Source: Whalleya microplaca
Taxonomy: Eukaryota > Ascomycota > Sordariomycetes > Xylariales > Xylariaceae
Assembly: GCA_022497155.1 (NCBI GenBank)
Contig: MU385771.1
Location: 62,001 to 126,000, forward strand
Length of the DNA: 64,000 nt
Direction: 5' to 3'
In this document: positions 55,710-64,000 of the stretch, one piece after another
Position numbering within the stretch: position 1 is the first letter of the stretch
Layout of the letters: every line of letters starts with the position of its first letter
Notes under the pieces: model-generated
The model's database searches: none
What the model was told of the DNA's origin: nothing
What the model saw: the letters and a program-made list of their open reading frames with translations, nothing else
Program-made: the position numbers and the translations under genes

Positions 55710-58700
55710 GGTGGAGGATCGAGGATGTCATTCAGAACAAGATAGCCTGGCAGCCCTGGGATGACGGTTGTGAGACAATCGCTTGTTTTATAGGCACTAT
55801 TACTTATTAATGGCAAATGACAATGGACATGAAGCATACGCCGAGACTTTACTAAAGTTTAGGGTTCTGTCTCCGAGAACGAATGCGGATGCAGCCATTA
55901 GGCACAGGTAATTCTAATACGACCATTCAGACATGTGACTAGCGCTAATAATGCATCAAACAACTCACTCTTTTGGCTGGAGAAGAGCACATGTTCAAGA
56001 GGAAAGCCCCGTCTTTACTGCAGCGGGCTTGTTCTGTGTGCTTGGAGTAGGGAGTATCTCTGCATAGTGTACTTGGTGTCATCATGGTCTCACATATCAG
56101 GGACTGGACACATACGAATTTCGGCTAGCAAGCACTTGCCGGCGGTCAGAAACCTGGCCATCATCAAACCCCCTTTCTACGCCTCATAGGCACAGAATCG
56201 TGATTGCTGTTTGATTTGGCGGCTAGCTCTGCTGCATCCGTGTGTCAATAGCCCATCAGACGGTTCAGACCTAATATCGTAACTGGCCAACAAGCGTGTC
56301 CACGTAAGTCTGCTTTGTAGGTATGTACACCGCAAGCGTTGTACAGTGTAATAAGCAACCTATCGGTTAAGTTACGCAACTGTTCATAGGCTCCATCTTC
56401 CGAGGAAACCTAACAAAGTACCAAGGTAGCCGTGAGAATCCCCAGGGCCAAGGTGAGAGCCCAAAAACGCCAGATAAGGAGTCTTGGGAGAGTCCACACA
56501 TGGTACGATGCAAGGATCAGGAGTCGCTGCTAGGGCTTACTCCACCGGAGAAGCAACCCTTGCCTGATCAAAATTGCCCGCAGGCTCGATTGGGGCGATA
56601 GGCGATAGCTTGCGGGCAGATACAGACTTCGACCAGGGTGCAGATGCATGTCTCCCACCTACCCGTATCATATCATGGGTGCCGTAGCTCTGGGAAAAAG
56701 TACCTAGTCGAAAACCTACATAGTACAGCGTACACTTTGCAGCTATGCGTCGAGGCAACCTCGCAAGAACAATGCTGCATGCTGGCTACCAACCTGTTGT
56801 GACTTACCTGTGTCCCAGTTAGAGGACACCTTAGGTTACCTTACTGATGACCGAATCCGAACCATCGTTACGGAGTATTACACATTGCCTCAAGCGACAA
56901 GCAATAGAGCGTGTAAATAAGATTGAATGAGATGATCATTGATAAGCAAGTGGCTGAATAATGAATATTATTATTCTCGTCTTGCATGCTTCGGTTCGAG
57001 CCAGTGCTTGCGATGTGTGGAGCGTGTCCACAACCAAAACACCCATTCACCGAGCCGGCGCAATCTCCTAGCTCCGGGGTGCGACAGTCTCGGCAGAAGG
57101 GAATGTGTGGTGAGCACAACGGCAAGAGGAGGCTACATATACATTAAGTAGTATACTTGGGGCGCAAGAGGAGAAGCTGCGTTTGTGCTACGAACACCAC
57201 GACTGGACCGGTGGCTTGAGTTAGTGAAAATGAAGTACCGTAGTTGGGCCACCAATAGCTGGCGCTCTGGCGATGAGAACGCAAGGGAGAGCAGGGCGGC
57301 GGTTTTCCCTCGAAGGCCCCGTATTGTTCATACGCAAGTGTACTGGTTAAGCTTGGGAAGTGAACGAGGCTATCGCGGACGAATCAGCGGCGCTCAATGT
57401 TCAACAGTCATTGAATAGCGTAAAGAGTCCTTACTTGCGTACAGTATGTACATACATGTATTCTCGTCAGGGGGGAGCTTTTATTATCGACGAAGGATCT
57501 ACCTAGCTGGAGCTTACATACTAGGCCCCTCATTTTTAAAGGTCGGCGCTAAGACGAACCCTTGATTTCCAGCCCTGATGTGTTGAGGTGTCTTATTTCG
57601 TTAAAACTTATTAAGACTGATGAGAAGCTCGGTTCTGGAATTCTCCTGATTAACCTCTATGGGGCATTGCCTTACTCGATCGTAGGCGGCGATATTCTGT
57701 TCGTTGTCGTGTATATTTTACCTGTACGGCATAACTCCGCCGACGCTGTCTCAGTTTGTACCTCGTCCGAGTATACAATCTCGATGTTAGGGGACAGATC
57801 AGGGACATGATTGGGATTCCGTTCTCTGGTTTTAGTGTCGTGCAATTACTATTACAGCAGTGTCGCCAATGCAGAGTTCGGGCCTTGGGCCAAGTGCCAA
57901 GACTGCGAATCTTCAATACACGTACAGCTTACCAGAGACCTACATACGGATATGAAGCAAGGTACCCTACCTATTATGTACCAGGCTGTCAGGATACATA
58001 TCATCCTAAGAAGATCATTGATCCCCTGGATCATCCAAAACCTGGGGTTCTAATGATGAGCGTGACAATAGTGGGCGATCATCACCCAGACGCGACCGGG
58101 GTCTAGATTTATCGCAGCTCTATCAATACATGCAACACACGACCTCCTTCATCAAGACTACGCAAGTGGACTGACAGCCCCTGAATGACAATATGGAACG
58201 CTGTGATTTCTGTATTAGGTAGCCCTCACCATGTAGTCGGTCAATAAGGATAGAGAGAGGCCGAGTGGACTGAGGTTGTTGGTCTCTTATAATTGCAGAG
58301 TATCATGCCCTGGTCCAACCGCAGCCTCTCCATCCTTAAAAGGCATCTGGGAGAGTCGATATGCTAAGCCTTGCGACTGGGATAATAAACCCCAGGGTCA
58401 TCAAGACCCGATGCATAGTGAGAGTCGTCCAATCGTATTACGAGCCGGCCACACCAAGCGCAACGTTCCAGAATGCAGACCTTGTCTGATAACCCCTAGC
58501 ACGCCCCCACGCTGACATCTGCTAGCCCGTACATATTCTTGACATCCCCAACCGGTTGCGCCGACAGCATTAGAGAGCCGTTTAGGTGCAATGTCGAGTG
58601 ATGATGAAGCCGTATAGAAACAATCGTCGTCTTCTACTCTTACTACTCGCATGAGCTCGGAGCGTACCGCGCGTCCCAACCCCAACCCCAAGCTCAAAAA

Positions 58701-59418
58701 GGGAGAATACCAAAAAACCCCCGACGTCAAGAGTCCAAAAAAGCAAAGCGGGCCGCCGCCACAAGCTAAATCGCAAGCTTAAAGAGATAAATCATTCCAA
58801 TGTCGCCCAACCCCTTCTAAGACTTGGCTCGCTGGACTATCGATTTCCCTTCTCTAGTTCTCGAAAATCAGAATTTCGGACGGTCTCTTATTTTCGGTCA
58901 AATACTTGGTTTCATCGATCAAACAGTTTTTACCCGTATCAGTCAGAGATCCCCGTTCGGATCATATTGCGATATATAGTTGAACTGGCCTACGAGGTTA
59001 TTTTGAAAGGGCCCTTGGAGAGGGTTTACTTGTACACGACAAACAAGCTCCTGTAAGCTGCTTAACGAACTACACCGCTTGTAACGGACAGCCGCCGGCC
59101 AACTCCGGTCTAGGTGTGCCGTTTTACGGATTTTTGTGTCAGCAGCTTGCCAGCAGTATTGCGAAACCTCCATACGTAGTACGCCATATGGACAAGCTAT
59201 ACCACATTCAATCCGGCAGTTGAGATCATATCATTTCGGCCGTATCCCGAGAAGATCCTCACTATTCTTTTTCGGCTACCTATATCCGACAACCTTAGCT
59301 GCGGTGCCGGACGAACTAGAAACACATATCACGGCTTCTCGGCTCTAGGACGTATACTAACACTCGGATACCCTTGAGATTAGTGGCAGTGAGATATTAA
59401 TAAGTTACCTGGCCTATC
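55710..59418. other. Long intergenic region
   Basis: About 3.7 kb with no supported gene. Numerous short overlapping ORFs occur on both strands (for example 57562-57916 and 57756-58106) without recognisable motifs. A CT-rich stretch and the probable promoter of the 1017-aa gene lie after 59100. Confidence 0.45.
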
Positions 59419-62400
59419 ATGTCTGGACGCAGCGCATACGTGAGAAAGAAAATCACGGAGCCGAAGCCTCATGAGAAAAATTCACTGGCAGTGCGAGGAT
59501 ATGTCAGATCTCCAGGAAGTGCTCGCTTTTCCGAACATGATGACATCTCCTTTACGGATTCTCCGCTACCGCAAGGCACCGGATATGGCACTACGAACGC
59601 CCGATTTCTGAAGTTCTCGGAACCTGTGCGGGAAGCCGAGCTAACAAATTATCGTACCGAGATCACGAACTTCAGCAACCACAGCAGTGGAAGTCAGAGT
59701 GGTGGAAGCGAGGCGGGAAGGAGGGAAAGGGATATATCGCAACACCAAGGACCAATGCCCGATTTCGCATACGCAAGGGCCAGGAAGCCGGTGTTGAAGA
59801 CTGAGGATGTGTCGGGTATTGAAAGGTCTGGTTTCCGAAGCGCCGTAGACAAGAAAAGCGACGAGTTTCGCAAAGGACTCACGAAAGCGTTTAAGTTTGG
59901 AAGCAAAAAAAAGAAGGGCCCCGATACATCAATGAGGCCCTCCTCGGCTGCTACTATCAGAGCTTACAACGATTCCGATATCTACGATCCAAATGATTTA
60001 TCCGCAATGCCTATGCAAAATTCCCAACCCCTATACTGGGATCCGGAATACCAGCAGATGATTACGCCGCCGCCGTCTTCCAAGTTGCCCCCAATTCCTC
60101 CGCCCTCGGCCGCACCTCTGATCAAGCGCTGGATTGGTGCAGGACGGCCCGTGCAGCGATGGAATAAGCTTCGGAAAGATCCCGAACTTTGGGATCCCAA
60201 TGGTGATGTTTTAGTGTTCTTTGGTCGGAAAGGGTCAGCCCCACGACCAAATCCATCCTTTCGTCTCTCATCTCACATCATTGAGGCGACTGAATCTCGG
60301 TTCTTAATCACGTTACTTCGGGAAGGGTCCACAGAGGACGACTACGATATACAAATACATATGCCACCGTCACCCATTGGCGCACCGCCGATGCTGAGAC
60401 CTCATGGCTCTCATTCGCAGCTTGGATATAACCTCGGCCGCAATGGCCAGCCAACGCCGCCTATCTCGGAAGATGCCAGTCTTGCCGACACCGATGGGCA
60501 GATCTCCTACGAGATGTATTTTCCAACGCCACCTAATACAAGCAAGATTGATTCAACCCGGCACGCAATATCGACGCGGAACGTTTTCGCCCTTCTGTAT
60601 CATGCTTCGCTTGTGGGCCTGTCGCTGTTTCAGGCTCTATCCGACCTGATCGCCCGTCTCGAGGCCTACATGCCACCAGAGGCGGACAACGTTGGCACCG
60701 TTCTCAATTACTTGTCGGCTCGCGGCATTGACGATGCTCGTAATGACGCCGAAACTGCCGTGTCTATGCTAGCATGGTCAGAAACCCCAGAAGTGCGCTG
60801 GGAAGAGGGATGGCGCGAAGCATTTCTGCATTGTGCCGGAATGTATTCTCGATTAGAAGCCTGTGCCGACTTCAAGCATGTTACTCCGATTACGCGCGCC
60901 CTTTTAGAAAGAGCTTGTCTTGAGACGCAACTTCGGGTGCAAGCTGCAGAAGAGCGGCTTGCGGATTTTTCTTACGGGGATATCTGGCCAACTACAGGCC
61001 CTATTGCCCAGAGCGCTGCTCGAGCCGCGTCCGACCGCCTGCAGCAGTTTTTTGTAAACCATTACGCCAAGAACTATGGCAACTGGCCGCCACCCGATAC
61101 TGGTGCGAGGACGGCGGAAGGTGAAGAGATCTGGCTAACGAGGACGATGGCGAGACAGATGCAAAAGGATTTCGGTGCGCTCTACGACTACCTCGTAAAT
61201 CGAGATATTGTGTGGGACGAATCTGAGACGAGAAGCAGTCGGAAATGGATGATGGTATCCGAGAGTGGTAACAAGTCGTTCAACCCTGATACCGCCGACC
61301 TTCCACTCACAGACATGCTGATCGAGTTCGACAATCGAATGCGATTCCCCCACATCCCGCACCCTTATCCGCTCGTCCCTGAGTCGATCCCGCCTCTCCA
61401 CTCTCCATCATCAAGCTCCAGTCGCGAGAGATCAAAGAAAGACAAGAATACGAAGCAGGGCGGCGATGATCGTATCCTGGAACGACGGATACAACTTGCT
61501 TATACAGAGGCAACCAATATCTACATCCTCGGGTCCGACTTCACACAGTCTGACCTTATAGAGAGTTTCGTCAAGTTCGAAAAGGCTGATCAGATCGGTG
61601 CCATCGACCCCTTCGCTGCGCGTCGCGGCCGCTGGGTGCTCATCTACGGAATCCTCCAGACGCTGGCCAGCGTGTCGGTTGACTCGCCCAACGTCCGCTA
61701 CAAGGACAACGTCGCATATCATCTGTCGCCACGCCTGAAGGGCACCAAGACGCCGCCGTGGAAGGGTGTCTCGGCGCCCGCAGCCGAAGCCTGCCACCAG
61801 CTCTCGCATTGCTGGATCGCGCCGCGCACCTGGCACAACGCCGGCGAAAGCGCCGACTCTGACACCTCAGCGAACTCTGGCAGCGGCGATCCCGTGCTAC
61901 GCATGATGCGCGCGCAGGCGCAGAAGTTCCCGCGCCCTCCCAAGACTGTGACCAGCCGCTCGAGCAATACCGGCTGGCACACGCCTCGCAGTGTTCGCTC
62001 GAGCATCACGGCTGCGCCGCCGACGCCGACAATGTGGGGCGGTTCCTCGGCCATGAGCGTCAGCGCGATGTCGGACGACGGGGCCTCGAGCGTCCGCACG
62101 AGCAATCATGCCGGCGCGAGCTACAAGAGCAAGAGCTACGGCAAGAACAGCGTGCGCGGCGCCACCGCGAAGAGCGAGCGCAGTTTCGCCACGTTCGGCC
62201 CCACTAGCGGGCGCGTCGACGAGGTCAAGTGGCCCGCGCGCTCGCAGAGCATACAACGACGGACGAAGCCTCCACGGCCCCTGGATCTCGCCCCAGAGAC
62301 GGCAGATCTCGAGGGGTTCTTGGATACGAGACATAGCCCTACGAGTCCGGATGGGAGGGGTGGCGACGCACCCGTGCTGAGTCCCGGGAGCTCGGACGGG

Positions 62401-62472
62401 TTTGGTCCCGTGATTCGGGATTTTGATGAGCTAGAGTCTGTCGTTGAGGAGCATGGGTATGAGAAAAACTGA
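59419..62472 (+). CDS. Large conserved fungal protein, probably DUF8004
   Basis: Intronless, 1017 aa; no biochemical function is known to me. Order of features: a basic N-terminus (SAYVRKKITEPK), a disordered Ser/Gly-rich part, a Lys-rich FKFGSKKKKG patch (about residue 160), a Pro-rich linker (TPPPSSKLPPIPPPSAAP), then a globular core. The core begins IKRWIGAGRPVQRWNKLRKDPELWDPNGDVLVFFG and continues through SFRLSSHIIEATESRFL, STRNVFALLYHASLVGLSLFQALSDL, a helical region with AAEERLADFSYGDIWP, and LIYGILQTLASVSVD. The tail is a long Ser/Thr/Arg-rich disordered region ending DELESVVEEHGYEKN. This layout matches the large fungal proteins annotated as DUF8004; that name is from memory. It is likely cytosolic, with possible membrane or cortex association through the basic patches. 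Confidence 0.82.
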   Translation: MSGRSAYVRKKITEPKPHEKNSLAVRGYVRSPGSARFSEHDDISFTDSPLPQGTGYGTTNARFLKFSEPVREAELTNYRTEITNFSNHSSGSQSGGSEAGRRERDISQHQGPMPDFAYARARKPVLKTEDVSGIERSGFRSAVDKKSDEFRKGLTKAFKFGSKKKKGPDTSMRPSSAATIRAYNDSDIYDPNDLSAMPMQNSQPLYWDPEYQQMITPPPSSKLPPIPPPSAAPLIKRWIGAGRPVQRWNKLRKDPELWDPNGDVLVFFGRKGSAPRPNPSFRLSSHIIEATESRFLITLLREGSTEDDYDIQIHMPPSPIGAPPMLRPHGSHSQLGYNLGRNGQPTPPISEDASLADTDGQISYEMYFPTPPNTSKIDSTRHAISTRNVFALLYHASLVGLSLFQALSDLIARLEAYMPPEADNVGTVLNYLSARGIDDARNDAETAVSMLAWSETPEVRWEEGWREAFLHCAGMYSRLEACADFKHVTPITRALLERACLETQLRVQAAEERLADFSYGDIWPTTGPIAQSAARAASDRLQQFFVNHYAKNYGNWPPPDTGARTAEGEEIWLTRTMARQMQKDFGALYDYLVNRDIVWDESETRSSRKWMMVSESGNKSFNPDTADLPLTDMLIEFDNRMRFPHIPHPYPLVPESIPPLHSPSSSSSRERSKKDKNTKQGGDDRILERRIQLAYTEATNIYILGSDFTQSDLIESFVKFEKADQIGAIDPFAARRGRWVLIYGILQTLASVSVDSPNVRYKDNVAYHLSPRLKGTKTPPWKGVSAPAAEACHQLSHCWIAPRTWHNAGESADSDTSANSGSGDPVLRMMRAQAQKFPRPPKTVTSRSSNTGWHTPRSVRSSITAAPPTPTMWGGSSAMSVSAMSDDGASSVRTSNHAGASYKSKSYGKNSVRGATAKSERSFATFGPTSGRVDEVKWPARSQSIQRRTKPPRPLDLAPETADLEGFLDTRHSPTSPDGRGGDAPVLSPGSSDGFGPVIRDFDELESVVEEHGYEKN

Positions 62473-64000
62473 TGTATAGATTGCCGGGGCTCGGTGTGGC
62501 TTACTCTTTGATATAGAGGGGAATAGGGGTGGCGGCGGACGGTTTGGAGTCTAGGCTGAGCCAGCGTGTCATTCGTTCGGCATTTATTCAGTTTGTTACG
62601 ATGCGTATTCACGTGTACACGTTCTCTGGAGTTATTTTGTTATTTTCTAAAAGGAGTACTATCAGGTACATAATACCCAATTGACGAAGTTGAAGATTTA
62701 ATTTATGACTATATAAGCTTGAGGTGAATCAGCCGTATCAGCGTATTGCTAGTTTGTTTTTGGTGTTTTGCGATCGAGCCCTTGTCATTACGGCTGTATA
62801 ATTTGCATGCCATCTCAAACAGCACTCTACCGTACAAACCTGATCATTGTATCGTTCGCCATCAAATTATAAGTAGGAAAACCGTGCTTAATGAAGCCGA
62901 TGCTGAATAGTTCATTTGTATAATGGGATATCGTGATGGAACAGGTATAATTATATGAAATAATGAAAAATAGCTTGTGTAATGGTTTTGCTAATAGTTA
63001 TACTCAACTGCCTCTCAACCTTTATGTATCTATATACACATTAAGCTATATTAGTCAGTTATTCTATATCTGAAGACAAATAATTTCTTGTCCTCCAAGG
63101 GTTAGCAAACAAAACAAGTGCACGGTATAGTATGGATATATCTGCCTAACATATTTCTATAATGTACGATAGTGTACCTAGATAGACCTGGCAGCTTAAT
63201 ACCATTTACAGCCAATTCTAAGTCATCTTAGCCAAATTAAACTCAACTAAACTGTTTATTTATAACTCAAAACTTCCAATTCTCCGTATCTCAAAAGAAA
63301 AGAATCGCCAATTGCCTGATAATAATTCGGTACCGATTCTTTATATGAGAACTTCTACGAATACGTACATATACTCGTCGCTATAGTCTGTTTCCTTGAT
63401 ATAGAATATCTACAAATTGAATTATGTAGTTGTTTCGCTTGTATCCAATGTTAGCCCTCCTATGGATGATTTTAATAAGGAAATCCGAAGCCGAAGCCCG
63501 TGATAAGCGTAATTAAATTATGAAGGCACAGTTAACTACCCAAAGATCTTTGTTTAGCTGTAGCTGGGCATGATTCAACTGGGTGTCGTATATTCGAGAA
63601 GATGCCACGCTTATCTATGTAGCTCTTGTCATTAGGACCGAAACGGCCCTGTATACGAATGTCTCTCATTATGCAGGTTTAGCAGCTACCAAGGTTGGGT
63701 TTTCGGAATGTCAATATTGAAGTACCTAGTTTGCTGAAACATGATATGCTTGGACTTCATAGACTGTACCTCCATCGTGAACTAGGATATGCAATAGTTA
63801 CTATTCTAGTCAGCAACAGAGTAACAACTTCTCAATGATATTACATCATCATTCTTCGAAGCGTAGAAGTGACCTATGGCGTTCCAGGAATGCAGAAACG
63901 CAGTCAACGAAGCGATCCAATTCTGACCGTGGGGTCCCTAGCATCAAAGAGATGCTTCCTCTTCGTGTGATCCAGAATTGTGCCTCCATCATCTCGAACC
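62473..64000. other. AT-rich right-edge intergenic region
   Basis: About 1.5 kb, strongly AT-rich especially from 62640 to 63480, with stops in every frame and no supported gene. Confidence 0.55.

Overview
The window comes from the nuclear genome of a filamentous ascomycete (Pezizomycotina). The genes are interrupted by short introns of about 50-150 nt with GT-AG ends, and start codons often sit in a CACC-ATG or GCC-ATG context. The families are typical of the group: a Ste6-type ABC exporter, an AA9 LPMO, a CE15 glucuronoyl esterase, a GH18 chitinase, a NAT purine permease, a JEN carboxylate permease and a qa-4-type dehydratase. The mix suggests a plant-litter or wood-associated Sordariomycete, possibly Xylariales, but that placement is inference. 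About 17 intact genes lie in 64 kb, separated by AT-rich intergenic stretches that hold gene relics and small repeats.

Layout. 0.4-1.1 kb: PBDC1/Chp1-like protein. 1.8-6.5 kb: STE6-like ABC transporter. 6.8-10.2 kb: a divergent pair, AA9 LPMO (minus) and CE15 glucuronoyl esterase (plus), sharing a 1.33 kb promoter region with five GGCTAA-type motifs. 10.7-11.7 kb: NmrA/isoflavone-reductase-like oxidoreductase. 11.7-17.6 kb: decay island with a frameshifted DUF3632-like gene, an orphan ORF, an AAA-ATPase relic and a 77-nt tRNA-like element. 17.6-18.4 kb: MARVEL-like membrane protein. 19.3-21.1 kb: mitochondrial sulfite oxidase. 24.8-27.8 kb: secreted GDPD-like protein tail-to-tail with a GH18 chitinase. 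29.1 kb: second 77-nt element. 29.8-31.6 kb: decayed LaeA-like methyltransferase. 32.5-33.8 kb: Jip5/WDR55. 35-36 kb: 3-dehydroshikimate dehydratase. 38 kb: conserved unknown. 41-43.2 kb: uric acid/xanthine permease. 45.1-47 kb: MFS DHA1 transporter. 47.3-49.1 kb: catalase. 52.5-54.3 kb: JEN-type permease. 54.9-55.7 kb: unknown small protein. 59.4-62.5 kb: 1017-aa fungal protein (probably DUF8004).

Functionally, the left third holds lignocellulose attack genes: the LPMO cleaves cellulose or hemicellulose oxidatively, and CE15 cuts lignin-glucuronoxylan esters. The rest is scavenging and uptake (purines, monocarboxylates, aromatic catabolism, chitin) plus housekeeping (Jip5, PBDC1, sulfite oxidase, catalase). 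I see no secondary-metabolite backbone gene, CRISPR array or complete transposon. The most unusual signal is a pair of 77-nt elements, each bounded by its own direct repeat, carrying a Pol III B-box-like T-arm and a paired stem that changes compensatorily between the copies.
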